DNA of 11,347 bases from VYFG01 sp022827325 (lineage in GTDB: Bacteria > Pseudomonadota > Gammaproteobacteria > Arenicellales > Poriferihabitantaceae): NCBI GenBank assembly GCA_022827325.1, contig JAJDTE010000194.1:1-11347 (forward strand). The letters are read 5' to 3'. Position numbers and translations under genes: made by a program. This document shows, one piece after another, positions 1 through 8,437 of this stretch. How positions within the stretch are numbered: the first letter of the stretch is position 1; each line of letters starts with the position of its first letter. The notes below the pieces were generated by a model. It was given only the letters and a program-made list of their open reading frames with translations. It searched no databases and had not been told where the DNA came from.

Positions 1-342
1 CGTAAAAACGCCCGGCGGAACCTCATAAGTCCCTGTTTCTCCTCGATTATATTATTTTCCATTTTTTCCGTCCTCTCCATTTCCCGTCCCTCGGGCAGGT
101 TTGTCATAATTCTTTCGGGGGCCCGGCTTCCGCTGCCGAACAGGGTCCGTCCTCACCCGTTGAAAGGCCATCCTCGCCATCCCTGACCCACGCATCGGGC
201 CCCTGTCCGGATGACCCCGGAGGGGGGGGTTAAGTTCCCCGGGGGGAATCGTGGTGGAATTCAGCCGCGGAAGCTCTGTCGGCCGGATCGGGTCCCGCAC
301 GATGCCGCCGGCAAAACGGGCGCCCCCCGGGAGACGCCGACC
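1..342. other. Left-edge stretch without a recognisable gene
   Basis: The first 115 bases are pyrimidine-rich with AT-rich patches (about 44-72), and the rest is GC-rich with G and C runs (for example 221-246). Overlapping frames on both strands show arginine- and proline-rich, low-information translations and no motifs. I see no RNA gene or promoter that I can support. Confidence 0.4.
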
Positions 343-591
343 ATGCCCCGGGTGGTCGATGAGAACCGCGCCGTATCCGTCGAGTTCCCGAACCCGGACC
401 GGACGACCTTCGGCGACGCGCCGGTACTGGCGCGAACCGCCCGGCAAATCGGGCTCTTCGAACTTCTTCCCGTGCGGTTCGCGATCCCCGGAAATCCTGA
501 ATGGATTTCAAAGATGTACGGATATGGCCATGTTATCCGGCATCGAAACCGGACTGGATCAACACGGCGGGCGCTGTCGTTGAAACTGTAG
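343..591 (+). pseudogene. Possible truncated DDE transposase N-terminus (IS1380-like)
   Basis: An 82-codon plus-strand frame starts at ATG 343 with GGGAG about 9 bases upstream and stops at TAG 589-591. Residues 11-45 (V-S-V-E-F, then a Thr/Gly turn, then L-A-R-x3-Q-I-G-L-F-E-L-L) follow the pattern seen at the start of IS1380/IS4-like DDE transposases, where a short beta segment precedes a helix ending R-x-G-L. The remainder, from about residue 65, is basic and featureless, and no catalytic domain follows. The likely reading is a decayed insertion-sequence fragment. An unrelated orphan frame cannot be excluded. Confidence 0.3.
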
Positions 592-658
592 TCAGTCTTC
601 GACCGAGCCGCGGCATCGGTTCCATCCTGCAGCGGGAAACCTCGGTAAATTGACCGCT

Positions 659-680
659 GTTCCACGAAAAGTGACACCCA
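659..680 (+). mobile_element. Possible IS21-type terminal sequence
   Basis: The 22 bases begin TGTTCCACGAAAAGTGAC and end in CACCC. From memory they resemble the left terminus of IS21-family elements, which begin TG and carry a GAAAA-x-TGAC-CCC core. The tandem repeats 140 bases to the right support this. No istA or istB gene is present, so at most this is a solo end of a lost element. The match is by eye. Confidence 0.3.
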
Positions 681-757
681 CCCCAGAGACCTTTCAAATC
701 AGGCTCCGCAGTGGAATTTCGGAATGCCTGCGTCGTACGCGATCACAGGAGACCGTC

Positions 758-868
758 ATGCCCAAGTACGGGCGCTCTACAGGGGCTTGGGGGGGTCTGG
801 GGATGTACCTTCTGCCAGTGCTGGGTGAAAAATACCCGGAAGTGCTGAGGCAAAAGTACCCGGTTTGA
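758..868 (+). CDS. Doubtful 36-codon open frame
   Basis: The frame runs from ATG to TGA with AGGAG seven bases before the start, a better ribosome-binding site than most genes here have. The product is 36 residues, Gly-rich in the first half, then two 8-residue repeats of the form V-L-x-x-K-Y-P-x produced by the 24-bp DNA repeat. There is no known family, no signal peptide and no membrane segment. It could be a leader or the beginning of a lost insertion-sequence gene; most likely it is not an expressed protein. Confidence 0.15.
   Translation: MPKYGRSTGAWGGLGMYLLPVLGEKYPEVLRQKYPV
817..864. repeat. Two tandem 24-bp repeats
   Basis: Units 817-840 and 841-864 match at 19 of 24 positions. Both begin AGTGCTG and share AAAA, then a TACCCGG core. 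Tandem A-rich/CCC repeats of this style are known near the ends of IS21-family elements. They also read in frame as two 8-residue repeats of a 36-codon open frame (758-868) that starts at an ATG preceded by AGGAG. I favour an insertion-sequence end over a protein. Confidence 0.5.
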
Positions 869-1275
869 TGGCGGAGGAGCCGGTTCCGGATCGGGTAAGG
901 CATATCCGAACCCGGCATGGTCCCGATGGTTCCCGGAGCCGGAGCCTTCATACGGGATTGAGCGTCAATGGCCGCCCGAGTTGATCCCGTAAGGCCGGGC
1001 ATACCCACTGACAGGGGCGACGTTCCGATTGACCTTGTGCCTGAAAGCGGGGACGGGAACGACCCCCGGGGAAAGACAGGTTCGGAGCCGGTCCGGTCAA
1101 TGGCGGCCCGTGACCGGTCAGGTATGCCCCGGACTGTCCGGTTACCGCACGGAGACCGCCCCACCCGCGTGTCCCTGCCGCCGGGGATGCGGTGTCGGCC
1201 GGTGTACGGATCACCATGACCGCACGATTCGGGTTCTCCCCGGCAAGGCCAGGGGTGCGGCAGTAGCGGATCGCC
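869..1275. other. Gene-free stretch downstream of the porin gene
   Basis: No supportable gene is seen on either strand. A near-identical 15-base direct repeat, GTCAATGGCnGCCCG, occurs at 964-978 and 1096-1110. GGGCATACC at 997-1005 has its reverse complement at 1121-1129. These are short and may be degenerate copies of one older repeat. Confidence 0.45.
1238..1255 (-). terminator. Weak hairpin after the porin gene, possible terminator
   Basis: About 20 bases past the porin stop, CCCC-T-GGC pairs with GCC-GGGG around a CTT loop, seven pairs with one bulged base. No T-run follows on the minus strand, so intrinsic termination is doubtful. It is recorded as the only stem near the end of this two-gene unit. 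Confidence 0.2.
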
Positions 1276-2313
1276 CTAGAAGCTGTAACGAATCGACAGA
1301 ACGGTCCTTGTCTCCCGGGTGTCCATGAACCGGGTTCCGTCGAATTCCGCTTCGGCCCTGGTGTAGTTCACACCGAGGTTTGCCGACAGCCCCCGGGCGA
1401 TATCGTACTGGATGCCCAGTGCCGCGGATTCCTCCCTGTGTTCCCCGATCCGGCCGTAATGCCCTTCCAGGGACAGGGTCACCATGCCGGTTTTCCTTCT
1501 GACTCCCGCCGATACATACCATCGGTCGGGGTTCAGTCCGTCGGACGAAAAGCGCTCGTGACCCAGGCCGACATCGAACGTATTGCTGCCGTAGATGAAC
1601 TCGCCGACCACGCCGACCGCCCGGGTGTCGAACCGGCGGGAGCCGTCCGCAGCCTCATACTCACCCGTGCCGGCGCGCAGGCTCAGGCGGTAGTCCCTGG
1701 TGCCGGCCGGCCGCTGGGAAATCAGGCCGGCATCGAAGTTGCCGTCCTCGTCCACCACGGAACTCACGACCCACGGCCCGAACCGGCCCACATAGGCGGC
1801 ACCCGAATCGCTGCGCTCCCCCAGGGCGTCGTCGAAACCGAGAACGGCGTTGCCGGCGCCGCGCTGACGGCGGGTCTGTTCACGGACGACGCCGGACACG
1901 TTCCCCGCAAGCACGGTGCCCCAGGCACTGCCCACCGAAAGGGCGGCGTTGTCGGTATATTCATCGTCCGGTTCCGGGTCGAGGTCGTCGGTCGTGTACT
2001 GGCCGAAATACGTGAACCGGACGCGCCAGCGGTTGATCATCTGGCTTGCGGCGGTCACCTGGAAATTGGCGGTCAGGCCGCCGCCGGCATCATCCCGCTG
2101 CCGATCGGCGTCGTGGATCGCCGCACCGTCCAGAAGGCCGTTCAGCCTCATGGTCAGCGCGCCGAACTGGACGGCGGTGGGCTCCTCCAAGGAGGACAGG
2201 CGTTCGTAGTTGAGGGAAACGCCCTGGGCCGCGGCGGTGTCCGCCATCAGGACACCCGCGGAGACGACTGCCCCGAGCACCGATAGTCGCAGGCTCCTGC
2301 CGTTTGATTTCAT
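1276..2313 (-). CDS. Outer-membrane porin-like beta-barrel protein
   Basis: The 345-residue product starts with a Sec signal: basic residues at 2-9, a hydrophobic core to about 23, and a probable cleavage after A-A-A29. The mature part shows the alternating polar/hydrophobic, Tyr/Trp/Gly-rich strands of a beta-barrel, separated by acidic turns (for example 107-121). It ends in I-R-Y-S-F, where the terminal phenylalanine is the usual BAM assembly signal. No enzyme motif is visible. The size fits a 16-strand-type general or substrate porin, but I cannot name a family or substrate. It begins 4 bases after the haloperoxidase stop, so the two are almost certainly co-transcribed under the promoter upstream of that gene. 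It may admit or release the haloperoxidase's substrates or products; this is inference. Confidence 0.8.
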   Translation of the reverse strand: MKSNGRSLRLSVLGAVVSAGVLMADTAAAQGVSLNYERLSSLEEPTAVQFGALTMRLNGLLDGAAIHDADRQRDDAGGGLTANFQVTAASQMINRWRVRFTYFGQYTTDDLDPEPDDEYTDNAALSVGSAWGTVLAGNVSGVVREQTRRQRGAGNAVLGFDDALGERSDSGAAYVGRFGPWVVSSVVDEDGNFDAGLISQRPAGTRDYRLSLRAGTGEYEAADGSRRFDTRAVGVVGEFIYGSNTFDVGLGHERFSSDGLNPDRWYVSAGVRRKTGMVTLSLEGHYGRIGEHREESAALGIQYDIARGLSANLGVNYTRAEAEFDGTRFMDTRETRTVLSIRYSF

Positions 2314-2317
2314 GGTC

Positions 2318-3709
2318 TCAGGCCCTCGGCGGAAAGGTGGTGTGGAAGGCCTGCCGGGCGATCGCAGCGCCGGCCTTCATGGCCTCGCTGTGGTCCATGG
2401 CCCAGTGGACGCCGCCGTACAGCCGGCTCATGCCGTTCTCCTCCGCCATCTGGGAAAGACTGGTCCAGTAGCGCGTGACGCCCTGAAGCTGGGGCCACAG
2501 GACCTCGTCCGGGGACCGGCCGGAAAAGGCGATCCGGTCGCTGCCGAGAATCAGCGACAGCAACTCGGCGGCGGCGGCGCCGAAGGTCGAGTGCCCGGAG
2601 GTATAGGCCGGGAATTCCGGGGTCGGGATGTAGCTGCGCCAATCCGGCTGGCTGACCATGCGGGGATCCGGGTTGCCGAACGAGGCTGCCCGCATCCGGA
2701 TGGCGCTTTCCGGGCGGACGATATAGTGATGGTATTTGCTGTCCCAGGCGCTGATGGAGGCATCGCACTGCGTCATGCCGAGGAGGGCGAAGGCGCGGGC
2801 GAGTTCGATGAAGGGCAGATCCCGGTCCTGCAGCAGCTGGATGGCGATGTAGATGAAATGGCCCGGCGGCGTGATGCCCCAGGGGCCGTCTTCCCAGAAC
2901 AGGGCGATCTCCGCCTGGTCGGCAGTGCGCATCGTGCTGTCCGCCCCGCCCAGGCGCCGAATGGTGTCGAACTGCTCCGCGAATTCCGGGCTTGCCGGAT
3001 CGTAGAACCCGGGAACGCGGAACTGCGACCCGCTCTTCATCGTCCAGGGCGTGATCCGGCCATGGCCGGGAAACAGCGCGCGGTCGAACGAGTCGAAGGC
3101 CGGTCCGGGATTCGCCGCGTAGAACGGGCCGGTCGGACTCCACCGGAGCGAATCGGTCCGCCACTTGTAGTGGCCGAAGTTGTAGTTCACCTTGCTGGGC
3201 TCGGAACCGTCCCGGGTCCGCATCCTGAGTACATGCATGGCCACGGCGCGGCCCCATTCAGCGCCCAGGGACTTCGCCTCGCTGTCGGGAAAGCGGTCGA
3301 GAAACGTCATCCGGTCGAACACGAAGGGTTGCTGGAACGCCTCCGCCGCCGCGACCGAGAAGGCGACGCCATAGGCAACCTCGGGGTCCGCGCCCCGGGG
3401 CCCGGTCCCGATACCGAAGGGTTCATCGTACGCCTGGACAATCGCGTTGGCCGCCAGGAAGCCGGCCGCCATGCCCAGCCCGTAGTTGTACGCAGCTCTC
3501 GGGGTCAGGACCCGCTGGTCCCGCACCTGCTGCAGGGTCACGTCGGTCCAGTGGAAAACAGTGTTCGCGTTTTCCGGCTGCAGGATCTGGCTGGTATAGG
3601 ACGACCGGTGCCCGTGGGGAGCGGCCTTCGGGGCCAGGCACCCGGCAATGGGAAGCGTGGAAGCGGCGGCTGCCGCGGCGGTAAGAAACTGGCGTCTCGA
3701 CTGATTCAT
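2318..3709 (-). CDS. Vanadium-dependent haloperoxidase-like (PAP2-fold) lipoprotein with Tat signal
   Basis: The 463-residue product carries the full vanadate/phosphate pocket signature of the vanadium haloperoxidase/acid phosphatase superfamily. K325 and R332-P333 give K-x6-R-P, S371-G-H373 corresponds to the S-G-H motif, and R429 with H435 and D439 gives S-R-x4-G-x-H-x3-D. The spacing R429 to H435 equals that of Curvularia chloroperoxidase (R490 to H496), so H435 is the predicted vanadate ligand and H373 the acid-base histidine. The N-terminus has S-R-R-Q-F-L, an Ala-rich hydrophobic stretch and the lipobox I-A-G-C24, implying Tat export and lipid anchoring. L25 at the next position does not look like an inner-membrane retention signal. 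The ribosome-binding site is weak (AGAAG). It lies 4 bases ahead of the porin gene. It might oxidise halides or be a phosphatase; sequence alone does not decide. Confidence 0.85.
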   Translation of the reverse strand: MNQSRRQFLTAAAAAASTLPIAGCLAPKAAPHGHRSSYTSQILQPENANTVFHWTDVTLQQVRDQRVLTPRAAYNYGLGMAAGFLAANAIVQAYDEPFGIGTGPRGADPEVAYGVAFSVAAAEAFQQPFVFDRMTFLDRFPDSEAKSLGAEWGRAVAMHVLRMRTRDGSEPSKVNYNFGHYKWRTDSLRWSPTGPFYAANPGPAFDSFDRALFPGHGRITPWTMKSGSQFRVPGFYDPASPEFAEQFDTIRRLGGADSTMRTADQAEIALFWEDGPWGITPPGHFIYIAIQLLQDRDLPFIELARAFALLGMTQCDASISAWDSKYHHYIVRPESAIRMRAASFGNPDPRMVSQPDWRSYIPTPEFPAYTSGHSTFGAAAAELLSLILGSDRIAFSGRSPDEVLWPQLQGVTRYWTSLSQMAEENGMSRLYGGVHWAMDHSEAMKAGAAIARQAFHTTFPPRA

Positions 3710-3748
3710 GATGTTCTTCTGTAATAATTTTAAAAAATAGGATCCCGC

Positions 3749-3773
3749 GTGGTCATGAAATGGTCATGACCAC
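3749..3773. promoter_or_regulatory. Perfect inverted repeat, candidate operator upstream of the haloperoxidase gene
   Basis: GTGGTCATGA at 3749-3758 and its exact reverse complement TCATGACCAC at 3764-3773 flank a 5-base spacer. The nearer arm begins about 40 bases upstream of the haloperoxidase ATG. Between it and the start lies an AT-rich run (about 3714-3740) that could hold a -10 element, although I see no convincing -35/-10 pair. The symmetry and position suit a dimeric repressor or activator. No regulator gene is in the window, so the factor is unknown. Confidence 0.5.
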
Positions 3774-4476
3774 TGCAATGCAGATCGAATGGATTGTGTT
3801 GTTGGCTGCCGCTGACCCGGCGTCGGGTACGAACACCGGCAACGAAACCCGGTTTCAGGGCACCGCTTCCGATGACTGGCGGGAAGATCGGACTAGGACA
3901 AGGCGAAAACCTCCTGGAATTCGGCCGAATCCCGTGGCGCAGCGCAGGGCGGGGACGTGCTGCGCCGTGCGGAAGACAGGCATGCGGGAAACCGCGTGTC
4001 CGCCTGCAGGACGATGGTGACGGGATGTGAAGGACAGGCGCTGACCCGCACGACCCTCCCTTCCAGTGTCCGGTCGGCGGATTGGGTTTTCCTTTCTGGT
4101 CTGCCGGGAATCTCCGACCGGGACATGCACCTGCGGCTGAGGCTGCTTCGGTTTTCGCCAAAACAACCGGGAGACCCGACGACCGATTCACGCATTCCTG
4201 ATCCCTTTCCCCCTATGGTTCCTTCCGGACTGTCTTGGCCGGAAGTCGACCCCCTGCGCCATGATATTGCATGCCCGTATATTTATCCCCTGGAACCATT
4301 GACCCGGCTTACAGCCGGAGGAATACGGGATTATAAGGATTGGTAATCGCTTGCAAAGATAAAAATATTAATGGAATCCTAATACTTTACTTATGAAAAA
4401 TTTATACATTAGCCCCTGGCTGAGGCAGCAAGCATCTCCTGGCAGTTCGGGTACTGTCCGAGAAAGCAGCCCGTAA
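3774..4476. other. Gene-free stretch with an AT-rich island
   Basis: No frame here has a recognisable product, a credible ribosome-binding site or conserved motifs on either strand; the longer open frames look like by-products of high GC. About 4321-4412 is strikingly AT-rich compared with its surroundings. A short hairpin, CCGGCT/AGCCGG with loop TAC, lies at 4304-4318 without a T-run. The stretch may mark old insertion boundaries together with the transposase remnant to its right. Confidence 0.5.
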
Positions 4477-4815
4477 CGTATTGAATTCAATACCGGCATA
4501 GAAACCAGGAAACATTTCCGGAACGAAATCCCGAATTTCGACTGGTTCAGAATGTACCCGAACCAGGATGCGGAAGATTACCGGTTCGCCGAAGTCCGTT
4601 GGCCGAATGGCCCGGTCTGCCCTCATTGCGGCACCAGGGCGTCGGGAAGGAAGCCGTGATATTGGATACTGGACTTGCCTGTCGCTACCCGCCGGAAAAC
4701 CACCGGCCTTTCGGGGGCATGCGGGGGGGCACAGATCCGCACCCATCCCGGCGATTCGAGGGAAAATGGATTTCGGGTACCGGCACCTGCCCGCCACCGG
4801 CATGACTTGGCGCAA
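4477..4815 (+). pseudogene. Decayed IS1595-type transposase N-terminal remnant
   Basis: A plus-strand frame open from 4477 to a TGA at 4657-4659 encodes D-W-F-R-M-Y-P-N, then R-W-P-N-G-P-V-C-P-H-C-G. This is the pattern of the N-terminal zinc-ribbon of IS1595/ISXO2-like transposases, where a short helical lead is followed by R-W-P-x-G-x-x-C-P-x-C. After the stop, other frames show degenerate possible continuations: C-R-Y near 4680, and G-Y-R-H-L-P near 4778, resembling the G-Y-R-x-W part of the family. No frame is intact, no start codon with a ribosome-binding site is seen, and the DDE-type catalytic domain is absent. It is read as an old truncated insertion. The zinc-ribbon match is by eye only. 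Confidence 0.5.
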
Positions 4816-4852
4816 TACCGGATCGACCAGACGGTCTGCGTCCGCCGCCCGC

Positions 4853-6058
<1,206 letters not shown>

Positions 6059-6104
6059 GGGGAGCATGTCTGGTCGGAATGGGTACGGGTCATGGGCCGG
6101 CCGA

Positions 6105-7631
6105 TCAGCATCCATTGTCCTCACGGCCCGGTTTGCTCCAGGCGCGCCGGCGAAGCAGCGGGCTCACCCGGTAACGCTCACCCCGGTAGTATGCGTCAAG
6201 ATGGTCCAGCAGAGTGATCACGGGTTCAATACCCCACCTCGACAGCCATTCGAACGGCCCCCCGGGATAGTTCACGCCCAGTTTCATGGCATCGTCGACC
6301 CCGGATTCGGTACAGACTCCCTGCTGCACGGCGTCGGCCGCCTCGTTGATCAGCATGGCGAGGGTCCGGGCGACAACCAGCCCTGGAGCGTCTTCGATCA
6401 TCCTCGGAACGAATCCGAGCGCGGCCAGCCATCCCGCACTGTGGGCCTGCCAGTCCGCTGACGCGCGCGCGGAGCAGGACGTCGCGAGGGCACTGTCCCT
6501 GCCGCAGGCGACGGGAAGATCGAACACGGCCACGTTTTCCCCCAGGGCGGAAGCCGGCAGGCCTTCGGTCAGCCGGAGCTGCCCGTCCGGGGACTCGACC
6601 CCCGTCCACCCGCTCCCGCTCACCCGCTCGAAGGACAGGCCCAGTTCCCGCAGTCGTTCGCCCAGAAGATCGGCCACGAAATCACGGCCATGCAGGATGA
6701 CTCCGCCCGAATCCGGCGGCCGGTACGTGTGAACGGGCACATCGGAATCGGCAGCGCCGGAATCCGGGCCATAACGGTAGAAGCCCTGCCCGGATTTGCG
6801 GCCAAGCCGCCCGCCCTCCACCAGCGCCTTCTGGATCAGCGACGGCTTGTACCGCCGGTCCATGAAGTTGGCATGGTAGACGGACTCCGTCACCGCGAAA
6901 TTCGTGTCGTGGCCGATGAGGTCCATCAGTTCGCAAGGCCCCATCCGGAATCCCGCGCCGCGCAGGCAGGCGTCGATGGCGGCATGGTCGCAGGCGCGCT
7001 CTTGCAGCAACTCCAGCGCCTCGGCGTAGAACGGCCGGGCAATCCGGTTGACGATGAACCCCGGACTCGAGGCGGCGCGCACCGGCACCTTGCCCCACCG
7101 GCCGGCCAGTTCAAACACCGCATCCGCCACCAGGGGGTCCGTATCAAGGCCCGACACTACCTCCACCAGCTTCATCACGGGGGCCGGATTGAAGAAGTGC
7201 ATGCCAACCAGGCGCCCGGGGTTCCGCAGCTTCGCCGCGATGGCTGTGACGGACAGGGAGGAGGTGTTGGTGGCAAGCACGGCCCTTGCGTCCAGCCTTG
7301 CTTCCAGTTCGGCAAAGAGACTGCGCTTGATCCCGAGATCCTCGCTCACCGCCTCGACGACAAGGCCGGCGCCCCCGGCGTCGTCCAGGTGCTGGACGGG
7401 CCGGATCCGCGCCAGGGTATTCCGGGCGTCCTTTTGCCCGACCCTGCCCCGGTTCACCAGCTTCTGGAGCATCTCTTCCAGGCTCCGCAAGGCATCGTCG
7501 GGGGCACCTTCCCGGTTGTCATACAGCATCACCGTGTGCCCCGATTGCGCCGCCACCTGGGCGATACCGGTGCCCATCGTCCCGGCACCCGCCACCAGCA
7601 CCGTGGAATTCGACAGGTCATCAGCCATCAT
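6105..7631 (-). CDS. paaH: 3-hydroxyacyl-CoA dehydrogenase, PaaH/PaaC type (3-hydroxyadipyl-CoA dehydrogenase)
   Basis: It would oxidise 3-hydroxyadipyl-CoA to 3-oxoadipyl-CoA with NAD+. The 508-residue product has an N-terminal Rossmann domain with G-A-G-T-M-G-T-G-I-A-Q at 15-25 and D38 ending the second strand region. The catalytic H145 lies in H-F-F-N-P-A-P-V-M-K, and the helper N195 in F-I-V-N-R. A first C-terminal dimerisation domain covers about 190-290 and a second, duplicated 3HCDH domain about 415-490. This two-domain length of about 500 residues is typical of the phenylacetate/adipate-type enzymes rather than of 280-residue butyryl-type ones. The ATG overlaps the crotonase stop by four bases (ATGA), implying coupled translation; a second ATG follows immediately. 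No good Shine-Dalgarno is seen. Its place between the crotonase and thiolase fits lower box-pathway function. Confidence 0.92.
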   Translation of the reverse strand: MMADDLSNSTVLVAGAGTMGTGIAQVAAQSGHTVMLYDNREGAPDDALRSLEEMLQKLVNRGRVGQKDARNTLARIRPVQHLDDAGGAGLVVEAVSEDLGIKRSLFAELEARLDARAVLATNTSSLSVTAIAAKLRNPGRLVGMHFFNPAPVMKLVEVVSGLDTDPLVADAVFELAGRWGKVPVRAASSPGFIVNRIARPFYAEALELLQERACDHAAIDACLRGAGFRMGPCELMDLIGHDTNFAVTESVYHANFMDRRYKPSLIQKALVEGGRLGRKSGQGFYRYGPDSGAADSDVPVHTYRPPDSGGVILHGRDFVADLLGERLRELGLSFERVSGSGWTGVESPDGQLRLTEGLPASALGENVAVFDLPVACGRDSALATSCSARASADWQAHSAGWLAALGFVPRMIEDAPGLVVARTLAMLINEAADAVQQGVCTESGVDDAMKLGVNYPGGPFEWLSRWGIEPVITLLDHLDAYYRGERYRVSPLLRRRAWSKPGREDNGC

Positions 7632-8437
7632 GGAATCCAGTTTGCCTTGCGTTTCTCGAAAAAGGCACGGAAACCCTCCTTCGCCTCATCGGTGGCGCGT
7701 ACCCGGCTGATGGTCCGGGCGGTGAGTTCGCGCACGTCCCCGGTAATCTCGCCCTGGCCGAGGCTCCGGAACAGCGCCTTGATTTCCCGCTGCGCTTCGG
7801 GCCCGCCCTGCAGCAGGTCCTGCACCAGGAGATCCACGGCCTGGTCCAGTTCTTCCGGCGGGGCCAATCCCTGCACCATGCCCATGGACAGGGCTTCCCC
7901 GGCCCGGATGCGGCTGGTGGACAGCGCCAGGCGCATCGCCTGGCGCCGCCCCACGGCATTGAGCAGGTAGGGTCCGATCACCGAGGGCAGGATGCCGAAG
8001 CGGGCTTCGCTGACGGCGAACGAGGCATTGTCCGCGGCGATGGCGATGTCGCAGGCGCAGACAAGGCCCACGCCGCCGCCGAGGGCCGCGCCCTGGACCC
8101 GGGCCACGGTGGGCTTGGGGCACGATTCGATTCCATGCAGCACCTCGGCGAACCGTCTGGCATCCGCCAGGTTCCACTCCCGGTCGGCGCGGCTCGCCCG
8201 CTCCATCCAGTTGAGGTCGGCGCCGGCGCTGAAATGCTTCCCCGCCCCCGCCAGCACGACGACCCGCACCGCATCGTCGGCAACGGCCCCGTCAAAGGCC
8301 CGGCCAAGCTCGCCGACCATGGTTTCGTCGAAGGCGTTGTACCGGTCCGGCCGGGACATGGTGATCCGGCAGACGCCTTCATTGCCGGGCTCCACCGACA
8401 GCGTGCTGAAATCGGACTGCTTCCCGGGACCGGACAT
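7628..8437 (-). CDS. Crotonase-family enoyl-CoA hydratase/isomerase, probably acting on dehydroadipyl-CoA
   Basis: This 269-residue protein has the crotonase fold. The oxyanion-hole segment A-G-A-D-L-N-W-M is at 71-78, G-A-A-L-G-G-G-V-G-L at 116-125, and the S-E-A-R-F-G-I-L-P segment at 143-151. Aligned by eye to rat mitochondrial hydratase, E144 matches the catalytic Glu164, while the Glu144 position is G124. This resembles bacterial LiuC/AtuE-like proteins more than PaaG. The genome context (after boxBA, before the hydroxyacyl-CoA dehydrogenase and thiolase) suggests it isomerises or hydrates 3,4-/2,3-dehydroadipyl-CoA toward 3-hydroxyadipyl-CoA. A GGAG lies about 9 bases before the ATG, inside the end of boxA, and the two genes overlap by one base. 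The superfamily is certain; the exact reaction is inferred. A methylglutaconyl-CoA hydratase-like role is the main alternative. Confidence 0.88.
   Translation of the reverse strand: MSGPGKQSDFSTLSVEPGNEGVCRITMSRPDRYNAFDETMVGELGRAFDGAVADDAVRVVVLAGAGKHFSAGADLNWMERASRADREWNLADARRFAEVLHGIESCPKPTVARVQGAALGGGVGLVCACDIAIAADNASFAVSEARFGILPSVIGPYLLNAVGRRQAMRLALSTSRIRAGEALSMGMVQGLAPPEELDQAVDLLVQDLLQGGPEAQREIKALFRSLGQGEITGDVRELTARTISRVRATDEAKEGFRAFFEKRKANWIP

Noticed and set aside
964..1129. Short direct and inverted repeats considered as a CRISPR or integron-type site
   Set aside because: Only two copies, no regular spacer, no cas or integrase gene, and the matches are 9-15 bases in GC-rich DNA.
694..1217. 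Overlapping frames of 83-156 codons on both strands at the left end
   Set aside because: None shows a motif, a credible start or consistent coding character; the region reads as decayed non-coding DNA.
2210..3724. A 504-codon plus-strand frame opposite the haloperoxidase
   Set aside because: Antisense shadow of a gene with a full vanadate-pocket signature, Tat signal and lipobox.
3730..4195. Minus-strand frames of 100-153 codons upstream of the haloperoxidase
   Set aside because: Pro/Arg/Ser-rich translations without motifs, signal peptides or ribosome-binding sites; they overlap the candidate operator region and each other.
4304..4318. Hairpin CCGGCT-TAC-AGCCGG as a transcription terminator
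   Set aside because: Six-pair stem with no following T-run on either strand, more than 500 bases past the thiolase stop.
6690..7970. A 426-codon plus-strand frame opposite the dehydrogenase and crotonase
   Set aside because: Antisense to two overlapping, motif-complete genes; no independent evidence.
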